Shown: positions 21,716-33,771 of the stretch, one piece after another
Numbering within the stretch: position 1 is the stretch's first letter
Layout of the letters: every line of letters starts with the position of its first letter
NCBI GenBank assembly: GCA_037501455.1
Contig: CM074858.1
Location: 81,256,501 to 81,320,500 of the forward strand
DNA: 64,000 bases
Direction of reading: 5' to 3'
Source: Lantana camara
Lineage: Eukaryota; Streptophyta; Magnoliopsida; Lamiales; Verbenaceae
Made by a program: the position numbers and the translations under genes
The notes under the pieces: model-generated
Database searches by the model: none
Told to the model about the DNA's origin: nothing
What the model saw: only the letters and a program-made list of their open reading frames with translations

Positions 21716-23690
21716 ACTCCCTCAGGTGTTACTGTTGTACCCCTTAATGGGGGTTAACCTTTTTGTGCTGAAAAGTGTTAACCCCCATTACCCCTTTCCT
21801 TTTGCTGCGCATGTGTTTGATGTTGTGACAGCTTTTGTGACGCTTTTCGTATGCTCGTTTCTCGTTTCGTTTTCGATTGTATTGGTATTCTCCCACCCTA
21901 ATTATGATCCCTACTCGTTTGATTAGTGTAAACGTGATTTGAATTGATATGCGTTTAATTGCTATGTGTGATATCTCTTTGCATCTCTTGCCTCATTTTT
22001 GTGACTTAAACTTGAATGTGCATGTTTTATGATATAAGTGATATATTATGTGATTATTTGACATGCTATGTGTTTATTTTTACGTGTCGTTTATGGAATT
22101 TTGATGTATATATGCAAGATATGAACTTATATGCTCCATATGTGATCCATTGTTTCTCCCTTTTACATCTTTTACTTTCTTATGTGTTTTAACTTCGTAA
22201 ATGCTCTTGATATGCTATTATATGATGTGTTACGAGTTTGATTTACGTGTTATTGATATGATAACATGGTGATTGATTCGATGTGTATAAGTTTGAACGT
22301 TTATGACTTGCATTGCATCATTTGCATCCATATGTATTTGCCGAGCGTTTATATAGTACATTTTGAGTCTAAGGTTGTCTTTAATGTTTGTCTTGTTCAG
22401 AGGAGTATCCCGTTGGTGACGAGATTGCTCCATAGGAGTTTATTTTGTCCCAGTTTACCCGGTTTCATCGGTGAAAGGTGAGGTTAGGTTATAGATAAAC
22501 CCTAATGAAACGTGACCATTATGTATGCATGTGAAATAAGCCTTCTGTATACGTATGATTATATATATGCTAGGTACTAGAATATGTATGTAAGCTTTAC
22601 GTTAGAATATGTTATGCTAGGTATGTTATGATCATGTTAGGGATATGAATATGTTAGAGTATAAGTTATGATTATGCTAGAGTATGATTATATTAGAATA
22701 GGATTATGCTAGGATATAGGTATGTTAAGAACCCGTTATGCTATGTATATGATTATGCTAGGAGTGTGATTATGTTTATGCCTATGCTAAGCTTATGCCT
22801 TATGATATGCCTATGATATGTACTTGGTCGTGGACCTCGTTATGGTCGGATTCTGGTAAGTCTCCGACACTATGTATGCTCTGGGACGGCTTATTTTAGG
22901 TCAATGGACGTTATGTTATGTTATGTATGTGTTGTGTTATAAATCTAGGACGACTTATTTTAGGTCGACGGATGGTGTGTGTGTGTTATGTTTGATTTCC
23001 ATTATGTTTAGTTATGTTAGTTTGTTATATAATAGTTCGTGAAACGGGAGTGGATTTTTAATAAATCAAATATGGTTGTTTTAGCTTTCGGCCTAACTCT
23101 TTTACTCCTTATATCTATTATCATGTGTGAAAATATTTTAGAATGAACCCCGGTTCAAGAACTCCCCTCTATGATATGTGATGTGCTCCGTATACGTATA
23201 TATACGCCTGTATGTGTAGCCCCTCACGCAGTCAGTGTGACGGACCCCTCCCTCTTTACGTTTTTAAGTTTGCAGGTACCCATTGGGTGGTTCGAGCTAG
23301 GCGGTTTGCTATCTTTTGGAGTCTTATCAGTCTAGTTGAGTCTGTATTTTTGTATGTAGTTCATTTTGCATCTGTACTTTTAAAGCTTATAATTTGAGAG
23401 TTGAATTTGTATTTGTTATTTTTAGTCCCGTTATGACAAGTTTGTATATAATCCGTTTTAAGTGGTTTGTAACATTAATGTTATGTTTAGTTTCAGTTCG
23501 TTTAATGCTTCCGCTTTTGTATGTTTACATTTTGCACGCTCTGTTTGAGGGTTTAGACCGCCTAGCTTAGGAGAGTCTTTTGTTTGTCACCCGTTCGCTA
23601 GTGCTTGGTGCGTGTACGGATTCTCTATTTCGTTACACGTGTCGGGTTCTAGTGTAGGGGATGTGGCGCCTTACGCTCAGGGGTGCTACA
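21716..23690 (+). mobile_element. L2: gypsy LTR, 5'-truncated
   Basis: Ends GGGGATGTGGCGCC...GGTGCTACA at 23690, preceded by CCGCCTAGCTTAG and CACCCGTTCGCT, the terminal block shared by the gypsy LTRs of this window. No TGTAACGCC start is present; the left edge abuts RE-1's LTR at 21715. An internal stretch near 23030 (GTTCGTGAAACGGG) matches L4 in reverse. Contains the long hairpin at 21745-21790. No coding region is seen. Confidence 0.7.
21745..21790. other. Long near-perfect inverted repeat
   Basis: TAATGGGGGTTAAC (21745-21758) and GTTAACCCCCATTA (21777-21790) are exact 14-bp complements. Inside, CTTTT (21759-21763) pairs with AAAAG (21771-21775), leaving one bulged T and the loop TGTGCTG, for a 19-bp stem in total. 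Confidence 0.85.
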
Positions 23691-24970
23691 TAATTATTTA
23701 TTAGACTTAATATCTCCAAATTATGACTTCAATTATAATTCATAATTAAATTAAAGTCCATTAAATTATTAATCAATATTAATTATTTAATCACCACATT
23801 CACTTGACAAGTGTCACGCCTAGGACACGTGTCCCATACGTGTAAATCACATGTGTGGTCCCCAACCAATCACTTATTGGTTCGATCAACTCGTTTAATC
23901 GATTTAAGCCCTAACTCTCGTGATCGGGCATTTGTGTGTGACCCTCTTGGTTCTTAATTCAATTAGTAGTGACCCTAATTAATTAAGTCCTAATTAATTA
24001 ATCAGTCCACAGATCATACTACCATAGTCTAGCAACAGGTGTGTGACCCCTAGCTGAATAAGAATATCTCAATTCGAAAGAACCTTTCAGTCATTGACAT
24101 ATGTGAGATAAAATCCTTCTACATCCCATCTCTCAATCGTGATCTAGGGCAAGAGAATAACCAGAACCCTAATAATCCTTCATATCCATTTGATCTCGAT
24201 CCAAGAAACCCATTTCTTGATCTCAATCTACTGCCGTGGCCAAGGACTCCATTATGGCATATGAATGGCTTACACAATAAAAGATCAACTAGCTTTCACA
24301 AGTGTAGGTCCTTTATCGATTCTCATATGCTTCCATGTACCACTTGTGCAGACCTAGTGCGAGTTTTGAATCGGTTGTCTAAGGTGACACCCTTTAAAGC
24401 TCATACCCAAGACTGCAGAGTTAGCCCACAAAGCATCGATGGAATCTCAAGTCTAAGGACTACTTAATCACATCAATGACTCGTGAGATATTTCCTAATC
24501 TGGAAGTTTCTATTTCCAGAAATAGAAACTTCCTTTCCCATTTAGGAATCTTCTCACACGGGACACCTCAGTGTACCTACTTAGAATAAGTAAGCACCCC
24601 CATGTATCACGCACGTATCAATCAATACACTTTGCAACCCATGAAACAAGGTGGTCCTTCTTAAGGGCGTGATCACACGAGAAAGCCTCAAACGAGTCAT
24701 ATCGACACTCCCACTATCTTTTGGACTCATCGGCTTGGAGGGATTTCTAATCATGACTTATGTGATTTAGGGCTTATCTCATGAACCACTTCACCTAAAT
24801 GCTTGAGTCCTATAAGTCATTTTGATTAGGGGAGTTCTTATACATGCACAGCTAAAGTAAACATACAATCAAACAAGAGCATATAAAGAAGTGAAGCCTT
24901 GGTTCGTTTATTATTCAGAGATTGTCTGTGATTTACAAAAGGAAAGAACTAAGCAGACTATTACATATGT
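23691..24970 (-). mobile_element. L3: fragment of a RE-2/RE-3-type copia LTR
   Basis: Reverse-strand match to the first ~1.3 kb of the RE-3 LTR, for example CAAGCACCCC...GTATCACGCACGTATCAA and GGAGTTCTTATACATGCAC. The LTR start (TGTTAGGAATAG) has been lost at the right edge, and the 3' half of the LTR is missing at the left. Remnants of the CACGTG cluster occur around 23830-23865, partly decayed. It is more diverged than RE-2 or RE-3, so it is probably older. Confidence 0.8.
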
Positions 24971-27277
24971 ATAGGGGTTGTTAAACAAAAAGGAACAAAC
25001 AAAACTTAGCTTAACGTGTTCAAATCATAATATGCGTTCATAACATATCTTTCCATAGCTTATCTTATCATTTCAAAACATAACCATATTTTATCTTATT
25101 AATGAATCTATCCCCGTTTCACGAATTTAGCATAACATACATACATATAACTAGGAGGGTACGAGCATCATTAACTAACCTCTTTCTCAATTCATATCAT
25201 ATCATTACGAAAACAAAACATGAAATGTACATACTTATGATACCTCCTTCACTCCACTGATGGAAGGGTATATATCCCCTAGCAATCCATTACTGGTGAG
25301 GGAGCACGAACACTCAAACCCTCAGGGTCCTATCCTCTACCAACCTCCTGGTGGGTTCCAGGTTAGTCCTTTCATATGGTGACTATGCCCTGGTCTATCC
25401 CGATGGCCCGCTGCCGTTCCGGGCCGCCTGGCGTATTAGAATCTGGGGCTCAACATTAACATTACATTCATACCATTTCGTAACGTACCATTCATAACCC
25501 GCTACATATCATATCGTATCATATTAAACATAACATACCTTACCTTGCAACAACTATGCTTTACATACCTCTCCGTATCATATCCATAACATTTCCTTAG
25601 CCCGTGGCTCTCGGTTAATAAGAGCACACAGTTTGAATCATAGTTTAGTGTTGTAAAACTTAACAAATCGAATCAAACCATAACAAGCATATGTAGGCTT
25701 GTACATAGTGTATCATACTTGTAAAATTATAACAAGGTTATAAAAAATACATATCATGCACGTATTTACTTATGCTTTGGGCTTATAAACCGCATGCATT
25801 CGAAAACGAGCACATAACATAGGGTTATAACTATAATCCTAACTCACCTTACACCAACGAGGCCAAAGACAAGACGTTTGATCCACCCTGGAATCAACTA
25901 GGCTAACAAAACACCACCCTGGGTGCACCTGAACAAACTGAAGACAAGACACAAGACTTAGACTTAAGGATAAATCACATAAAAGCACGACGTATGCTTA
26001 GGCACTTAGGAGATGCAATCATGTATGCATAACTCATATTCATATCAATTACAGGAAAAAGAAGACATTACGTAGCTTAACATATTCATTCATAATCATA
26101 AATCACGTTAGGAAAGCGTTTATGTGCACAATTAATGTAATTGATGAAATAAGATGGCATACGGTAGCATTTAATCATTTATGAACACATAACACATTTT
26201 AACACTTAAAAACATACCATATAATTTCATAACACATCATATTATATCAATTCATATTCATTTAAGGGCATAAAGCAAGTTAGGATCATGTTCGAGGAGG
26301 AAAAAAGAGCATACGAAATAAACGCCGAACGAAACATGCGTATAACCACAAAACAGGGTCACCCATTAAAAATCACAACCATGGGGGTGGCTGAGATCAA
26401 GGAGTTAATCCCTAAAGGGAGTCACGGGGTGACTCCCAAAGAAGGCAAAGTGTGCCACGAGGGTGGTTGGCACCTACGGCCAAAATTTCCAACAATTCAC
26501 AAAGTTCACTCCCGTGAGCCTACTCCCCTTTTGCACCAGACACGGGGGTGTCTTGTTGCAGCTGCTCAAACTTCAATTCTCAGCAAAAATGGCGGGCAGG
26601 GGTGAGGCAAAGTAGGGCATTGACAAAAACATTAAACCACCCCAAGATCTCATCAAATTCACCTTAAAATGCATGGTTAAGTCCCTAATTTCATGCTTAA
26701 CAACTTAAACACACTTCAAACTCATGAATCAAGTTATAATGCAAGATGCCATGGAAGTACATTCAAGCTCCATTAATGGAGTTTCAAGAAATAATTAAGG
26801 AACACACAAAATTTCAAAGAATATGCAACTAGAAAGCTCAAACGAACAACATACATAAATCTCAGAGCAATTAATTCGAGAATGAGAGCAAGGAAGCAAT
26901 TTCATGTACAGATACTATTCATCATCTTCACCATACACAAGAAATCAAGCAAGAAAGATAAGATGCAATCGGATAGAAACGAAGAAAGGAATTCATAGCT
27001 TACCTTGGATCATTAATTGGGCGAGAAATGGAGTCGAGCTTGAGCTCTTAAGGTTGAGGGGGGAAAAACCCTTTCTTCTTTTCTTCCTCGCTTGGAAACA
27101 TGATATAAGAAAATATAGAGCGAAACACGTATTAAAAGATAAGATTATGAATCGGGAGTAGGTTTTTGCATACCAAAAATCATTTTCGAAACAAATGCAT
27201 ACATAACATATTCTTAACATAACATAACTTAACTTTAAAATCCTATTTCGTTTCATAATCAAACATAACATACAAAC
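24971..27277 (-). mobile_element. L4: gypsy LTR fragment
   Basis: Same family as L2 in opposite orientation (complement of CGTGAAACGGGGATAG near 25115; GGTGAGTTAGGATTATAG near 25830). Both termini are missing: the left is cut at the edge of L3 and the right is interrupted by L5 at 27278. It carries a palindrome cluster at about 26380-26552. There is no protein-coding similarity. Confidence 0.65.
26380..26552 (-). repeat. Palindrome cluster in L4 (CACGGGGGTG-type)
   Basis: Imperfect palindromes with complementary arms: GGAGTCACGGGGTGACTCC (26418-26436), arms GTGCCA/TGGCAC at 26452-26473, GACACGGGGGTGTC (26539-26552), and a weaker CCATGGGGGTGG near 26389. It occupies the same LTR zone as the palindrome clusters of L5-L9 and RE-5. 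Confidence 0.6.
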
Positions 27278-28287
27278 TGTAATGCCCGAGCACGAGACGT
27301 CACATCCCCCGCACCATGACCCGACCCGTATATGAAATGAGAAATCTATACACATGCCAAATCAAGGCGAACGGGGACACAACACACTCACTACTCTAGG
27401 CGGGAACTAGCTCTTAAACCAACTACCCACAATCTTAGTAACAGAGTAGCATAAAAACGGAAGCAGGTAACCATAATATAGACATTGAGCCATCAAAGTA
27501 CCATATCATCAACACAAATGCAAGTATCAAAAGTAACGACCCACACGTCCTAATATAATTTATGTACGCTCCACACATATACAAGATCGTAATGAGCAAA
27601 AGTATGAGTGTAAACATTAAAGAAATGCTAGACACTAATGCATGACTCCAAAGACCCGTATTCTCGCCTAGCACTTCCCACCTGTAAAAGAAAGCTGAAA
27701 CAACGTCGGGTTCAGTCTTAAAGAGACCGGTGGGTATAAAACAGGCAGAATGTAATAATATCGCTGAATTTAAACATATACATGCAAGCTATAAACCCGA
27801 TCAAGATTTTACTAATATTCTTCAAGTGGGTAAATCAATAGAAGCAATGACGGGATTATAACAATCATTTCAATCTTTAGGTCATTTGTAAGCCGGTGAG
27901 TGGCTAATCATTATCATTCATTCATTAGCGATCATGCATATAATCTTTCGTGCTCATTCATTCGATCGTTCAATTACCCCTTTTCCCTCCAGTTAGTGGA
28001 CGGGTTTACAAGGCCCGACCACCTATTCATTATGGCAAGTGGGGTAGATGAATCCCCACAAGCTTGATTCCCATTCCCCACTAATCTCCTAGCGAGAGCT
28101 GGTATCATCGTTAATTGGTGGAACCAGTGTATGGGATCCCCATCAGCCCTTGCTTCCCCGGTTAGCCACATACACTAAGTCCCAGGGCCCCCATTCATTG
28201 TGAACAATCAATTCTCGCCAAAACATTTAGTAGGGATTCATAAAGTAAAGGCTTTACATTGAAAACATTGACTTATTGAAAGACTCG

Positions 28288-28308
28288 ATATATATATATA
28301 TATATATG
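28288..28308. repeat. (AT)n microsatellite
   Basis: About ten TA dinucleotides in a row, within L5. Confidence 0.9.
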
Positions 28309-28818
28309 TATATACTTTTGGGCTGAAATCTTACACATTAGGGTGTATCGGGTCATATTTTTAGCTAATAGAAGAAAAATCCACCTGATTTACAAAAAGA
28401 AAGATACAAGGACCTCACTTCCCGACCTCGTCTCCCAACTGACCAATATCTGTGTAACAAAAGTGGTGTGAGACTCAATACGACCATTACAACACACGAC
28501 ATGCAATAAACGTGAGACGAGGTGCATGAAAAAGATAATTATGTTATGGAGATGTTCATATGTGCAATTAGGGTCATATAAACACATAATCAAGTTATTC
28601 ATTCAATTCACGAAGAATTGATACTCATTCATGTCCATTCCTTCATCTTATTTCCAATTCATATATATATTGATTCATAATCGAGTTTCATGTACTTATA
28701 TCATAACACAAGAATTCATATAATGTTCAATATTCACACACAAGGCTCATAAATTACGGAAAACAGATATATAATTCAATACATAAAACAAGTTATACAC
28801 ATTAAAAAAAAAAGGGCA

Positions 28819-29029
28819 GACACGGGCATGTCTCCCTCGCAGTGCAAAGGGGAACAAGGCCATGTCTCAGTACAGGGGCCAAATCCCTTGTTCTGACACG
28901 GGGGGGTGTCTCAACCATAGTTAAAACTGAGACACGCCTGTGTCTTGGTACAGAGGATTTTCCTTCGCGGAAACGCTGGGTAACACGTGCGTGTCACGTT
29001 TCATGCACAAGAGCCGACACGCCCGTGTC
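28819..29029 (-). repeat. Palindrome cluster in L5, GACACGNNCGTGTC type
   Basis: GACACGGGCATGTC (28819), GACACGGGGGGGTGTC (28895), GACACGCCTGTGTC (28931), AACACGTGCGTGTC (28982) and GACACGCCCGTGTC (29016). The best copy extends to 16 bp with CG at each end. The arms are constant, the two central bases vary, and spacing is irregular (about 34-76 bp). Confidence 0.85.
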
Positions 29030-29409
29030 GCGCACCAGTCACCATCATCTTCTTCGAATTTCCAGCTGAAAAACACACACATACACACTTGCATCCCCTG
29101 TTTTCGAACCAACAAGAACAACAACAAGCTAGACACCATCTTGGTCAAAGAATCTATCAAAAAACTTAGGGAAAAACATGTATTTGAATCTCCCAAACAA
29201 GAATTCATGCATATAAATTGAATTCCTCCATTAAAATCTCTAGTTTCATGCATGGAGCTTCAAGCTCCTTTAATGGAAACTTTCATGTCATGCAACCAAC
29301 ACTTGATCCATGGTTGTAGAAATGATAAGGGAGCTAGATAGAGCATGTTTCATGCATAAAATCATAAGATATATCATAGATGATCACCTATCAAGAATCA
29401 AGCTTTCAA

Positions 29410-32070
29410 TGTAGCACCCACACGTAGGGACCACATCCCCCACACTAGAATCCAAAACCAAATACGAAATGGAAAGTTCGTACCCGAATCCGAATCATAG
29501 CGAACGGGAGACCAACAGACTCACTAGGCTAGGCGAAGCTAACACACAATCAGAGTATGCGGAAGCGATTAAAATAATACCAAAGCAAGTGGTGAAATGC
29601 ATATCATAGATACGTATAGGTACCAACACATATACGAATATCATATTTATATATAGGTACCAACATACAAATCCTGTACAATGACCATCACGGCCTAAAC
29701 AAAATATAAGTATCAAAACTCCAAGTCATAAGCTATACATATACAAAATAATGTAAAGTGCATAGAAGTAGATGCATCTAACGAGACCTAGACCGACCAG
29801 TGTAAAGGTAGATACACTTCTCCGCCTAGCTCAAGTCCCAAAAACCTGCAACTAAAAGAATAAACGAGGGGTCAGTCAATTGACTGAGTGAGGGGGCTAA
29901 CGCACACCCACACCCTATACATATAAAGCAAAGCACATATCAAAAGGTGGTCTTATGAACTGGAATAGGTTTTACAAACCGAACTTTCAAAACAAACATA
30001 TATACTTAAAACCATTTTCATAAACTCTATTCTGATTCATAATTCCCATATCATAACATAACACATGCTCGGCGAGAACGAGCTTCCAACCTTTACTCCT
30101 CATATCAAATAAAACAAAAATCAGAACATATCCAACCACTTCACCAATGATGGAAGAGCTACCGACGACACTAACCATCCGTAACATTAATAAACCCACA
30201 CGGGGTAGCTAACCCACAACGTGTCCTCCCCGGTTCTTACACCGAAGGCATCAAAATAGCACGCCTTCCCTAGCTCCCGGGGTCGCACGTGATACCTTGG
30301 ATAGAAACTATGCACAGGCCGAGCCTCGATGACCCAAAAACATCCTGGGGATTCCTTACCCATAGCTCCTTGGATCCACATTCAGATACCAATCTTTCAT
30401 GGCAAAACTCGCTAAACTTGAGCAGAAAAGACTTTTCACAAAGTATCTTACATATGCCTATATATTAACTTTCCCAAATCAAACTCGTTCACAAGATCAT
30501 AAACATATCATATTCGACACTTACTTAACTATATATATAATAGATAGTCACATGCGCGGCTCGAAAATGTCACATAAGGCTTTAGGTCTGTAACTATACG
30601 AAAATCCTAAACCTCACCTTGTGTGTAGAAAAGAAAGGAGTGGGAGTGATCAAGCTATGCCTCGGGCTCGTCCCCGGCAACACCGTCTAAAAAGAAAATA
30701 CGAGAGCCCAAGACTTAGACACTATATGAACCAATTAAGACTCTCGGTAAAATGCAGGACTTATGCTTGAATGCAAAACAATATGGAATGTATCATATAA
30801 TTCACAAAACATAGCATATAACAATTATTTACATTTTATCATGCAATAAAAATCAAGTTATAGCATCAAACATGCAAAAGATTAACAATAAAATCCATAC
30901 AAATGCATAATTAAAAAAATAAGAAGCAGTAGCAGCTCCCAGGTCTTGGGAAGGATGGGAACGACCCTTTCACTATAGGGAACGACCGTTCCCATTTTCG
31001 CTTAAAAGTTTTTAGAATATAGGAATGGCCGTTCCTGCCCTTAGTTGAAAATGAGAAGGGTTGTTCCCAGATACTCGATTGCTCCCCGCGCGTTTGTAAA
31101 GATTTGGCCATTTTGGCCCTTGGGAACGGCCCTTCCCATCCCCAGTACAAACTGGGAATGGTCGTTCCCATTTTTGGAAAAACACATTAAAATATTGGGA
31201 AGAGCCGTTCCCAGTTTAAAGCTGGGATGGGAATGGCCATTCCGGCCTGGTTCGAAATGCAAAACAGAGCAGTTTCGTTACAGCATCAGGGGAGTGCCAA
31301 AAATGGCCAAAAATTGCCAAAAACCAATACCAAAGATCTGCTACAACTTACCAAATCATGCAAACAATTCATATAAATCCCTTAGGACAAGTTGGCACTC
31401 ATATAACTCAAGAATAACAAGAATTAATGCTATTGATCAATGAATGCAAATTCGAGCTCAAACACTTAAACACATTGAATGCTCAACTAACATTTGATCT
31501 CTTACCTTAAATACAACGTATATAACATGTAGAGTGCATTTATGAAGCCAAAATTCAAATATAACAATATAAGATCCCATATTCATCAAATTTGTTTAAA
31601 CCCTTACTATTCACATGTTGATCATAGAGATTCATATAAAGCTCCATAAATTAAAATTAAACCACAGAAATGAAGAACATAACGAGGGGATTCCGAAACA
31701 TACTCAAGTTCGAGAAAAGGTGGAGAAATGAGGGAGAACTTGGCTTTTGAGGATCAAAGGATGAAATGGAGGGTTTGGCTCTCTTGGCTTTGTTGCTGCT
31801 CTTGTATCACGTAATGAGCAAGGGAGAAAATGGTTCAGCCTTTAAGGGCTGAACCGGTTCTGTTCACGGGTTCGGTTCAAGGTTTTCCGGTTCAAGTTGG
31901 TTCAGTTAAAAAAGGTACAGGGTTCAACCAAGTCAAAATTAAATTATTTCATATAATTCAGGTAAGACTTCAATTCAAATAAAATCATATAATTCATATA
32001 CAATTAAATTAAGCGCAATTAATAATAAATCACATAATTACCTGTACCGACAGTAGAACGGGGTGTTGCA
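29410..32070 (-). mobile_element. L6: gypsy 3' LTR on the minus strand
   Basis: 2,661 bp. The 5' end of the LTR on its own strand is at 32070 (TGCAACACCCC), right after a polypurine tract; the 3' end is at 29410 (complement TGTAGCACCC..CACATCCCCCACAC). It follows pol sequence on the same strand, so it is the 3' LTR of an element of which only the pol tail remains. Its palindrome cluster is of the GGGAACGNNCGTTCCC type. Confidence 0.82.
30957..31243 (-). repeat. Palindrome cluster in L6, GGGAACGNNCGTTCCC type
   Basis: Full or near sites at 30978, 31022, 31122, 31154, 31197 and 31229, with partial sites near 30957 and 31056. Variants such as GGGAATGGTCGTTCCC show decay mainly at CpG positions. 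This is the largest cluster in the window. Confidence 0.85.
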
Positions 32071-32080
32071 ACTCCCCCCC
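32071..32080 (-). promoter_or_regulatory. Polypurine tract of the L6 element
   Basis: On the minus strand, GGGGGGGAGT ending directly at the start of L6. Confidence 0.75.
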
Positions 32081-32450
32081 TTCGGAGAACCTGGTCCCCA
32101 GGTTCACTGCTTGACCTGAGAACAAATCCGGGTACAACTGTCTCATTTTCTCCTCAGTCTCCCAAGTAGGTTCTTTGGATTTCTGATCTCTCCACAATAC
32201 TCGGACCAAGGGAATCTGTTTGCTTCTTAACACTTGCATCTTCTGGTCTTGAATCTCAACCGGGTGCCTTACTATCGTTAAATCCGACTCAAGTTGTACC
32301 TCTTCAACAGGAAGTATGGTTGCTTCTTCGGGATAATATTTCCTGAGTTGTGAAACATGAAATACATTATGTATCCCGGTCAACCTCGGCGGTAGGTCCA
32401 ACCTATGCTCCCCTTCTCCAATTTTCTCAAGGATTTCAAAAGGCCCCATG
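32081..32450 (-). pseudogene. Gypsy pol C-terminus (integrase tail and chromodomain-like end)
   Basis: Minus strand. It begins at GPFEILEKIGEGEHRLDLPP, the GPY/F-type module at the end of chromovirus integrase. It continues through [18 protein letters not shown] to a chromodomain-like stretch (IPLVRVLWRDQKSKEPTWE, then TEEKMRQLYPDLF). Everything upstream is lost at 32450. The usual stop is absent, so the frame runs on through the PPT into the LTR. The chromodomain of such elements is thought to target heterochromatin during integration. Confidence 0.85.
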
Positions 32451-32549
32451 GTTAAGGTATTGTGGAGAAGTGATAAGACCGAGGAAGCTACGTGGGAAAC
32501 AGAAGATAAAATGAAGCGGTTCCACCCGGAGTTGTTCACGCAAGACTAG
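32451..32549 (+). pseudogene. Gypsy pol C-terminal scrap of the L7 element
   Basis: Plus strand, 33 codons from [20 protein letters not shown] to a TAG at 32547. It is almost the same as the last residues of RE-5 pol (45359 onward). It starts abruptly at the junction with the oppositely oriented pol tail. The expected GGGGACCAGATTCTTTTAAGG stretch and PPT follow. Confidence 0.87.
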
Positions 32550-32573
32550 AAAATCTGGGGACCAGATTCTTTT

Positions 32574-32586
32574 AAGGGGGGGAGAA
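32574..32586 (+). promoter_or_regulatory. Polypurine tract of the L7 element
   Basis: AAGGGGGGGAGAA immediately before LTR L7; compare AAGGAGGGAGGA before RE-5's 3' LTR. Confidence 0.8.
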
Positions 32587-33577
32587 TTGTAACGCCCCGG
32601 TTCCGGATGAATAGGTAAGCACACCACGTGTGAGACTTTGAGCGTAGAATTTATTTTAATTCTTTTAAATCTTTATTTTTCTTACGTGACATCTCATAAT
32701 TTTATAAAATTCATGAAACATCATTTATGTGAATTATGTGATTTCACATCATTGGAAATATTATTTCATGACACGGGAAAATATTTATTGCGTAAAACTG
32801 TTACCGAGAGTGCTACAAATTACGGAATTATCCCTAGTTGAACATTTCTTTAAATGTTAGGGACTTAATTGCATAGGTTTCAAGGATCTAATTGGTAATC
32901 TTTTAAAATCACATACACTTGAATGCATAACTTGAATTCTTGGAGGATCAAATTGCAAAATTGGACATTCCACACTTTTAAAAAATGGGATGTATCGGTA
33001 TAAGGCTTCCTTAAGCTTCTTTGATCAAATTTCATCTCGAAATCACCTAACACATTTGCTCCTCACTCTCGGTTCATACAAGAAATAGAAGGGAAGAGAA
33101 TTTCATCATTTACCTCAAGAATTTCCAAGAAAGATTTCAAGAAATTAAGTTTGATCATCATCTTCATCCATCTTCTTCATTTCTTGAACTTCAAAGGTGA
33201 TAGTTGCATGATTTCATGATTCTTGAGCATGTTTGATTGAGCTAAGGTTTGAGTATCATATGCTAGATGAATTAATTGGAGTTAGAAGCATGATTAGGTG
33301 ATCATAGCATGAATTATAGCATGATTCCCTCATGAATTTATTGGAAATTTGAGCTTGATTGATCAATAAGAGCATGAGCACAAAGCTTTGATTTCTTGAT
33401 GATATTTCATGTTTTGAGAGTTTAAGTGTTATATTATCATCTTTTGAATATATGTACATCATATTTCTAGAAAATCATGACTTTTTTGATCAAAAATTGG
33501 AATTTTGTTACTTTGTTGATCATTCCCGTAGCCATGCTCTGTTCTTCTCTGTTTCTTTCCAGTTGCAAAGGCTTTGT

Positions 33578-33771
33578 GGGAACGGGCGTTCCCACCTTTT
33601 CAAATAAAATAGGCGGCCGAGACTGGGAACGGTCGTTCCCATTTTGGCCTGCGTGCCGGAAGGGCCGTTCCCAGCTTCAGCATGTTTTAAAATAAAAATC
33701 GTTGGCGCATTTTGGGGATTTATGGGAACGACCGTTCCCATTTACAAAGGGAATCCGGAACGGCCGTTCCC
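33578..33771 (+). repeat. Palindrome cluster in L7, GGGAACGNNCGTTCCC type
   Basis: Five sites: 33578 (core CGGGCG), 33625 (CGGTCG), 33658 (GGAAGGGCCGTTCCC), 33724 (CGACCG) and 33757 (CGGCCG). The arms are constant and the middle pair of bases varies. Confidence 0.9.

Larger units (their letters stand above)
27278..29409 (-). mobile_element. L5: gypsy LTR, interrupted
   Basis: The LTR's 3' end (on the minus strand) is at 27278: TGTAATGCCCGAGCACG..CACATCCCCCGCACC, parallel to the end of L9 at 56663. It is cut at 29409 by L6, and its remaining 5' part is not found in the window. It contains an AT repeat (28288-28308), a hairpin with arms GTGG-CGGG/CCCG-CCAC near 27997-28023, and the palindrome cluster at 28819-29029. 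Confidence 0.75.
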
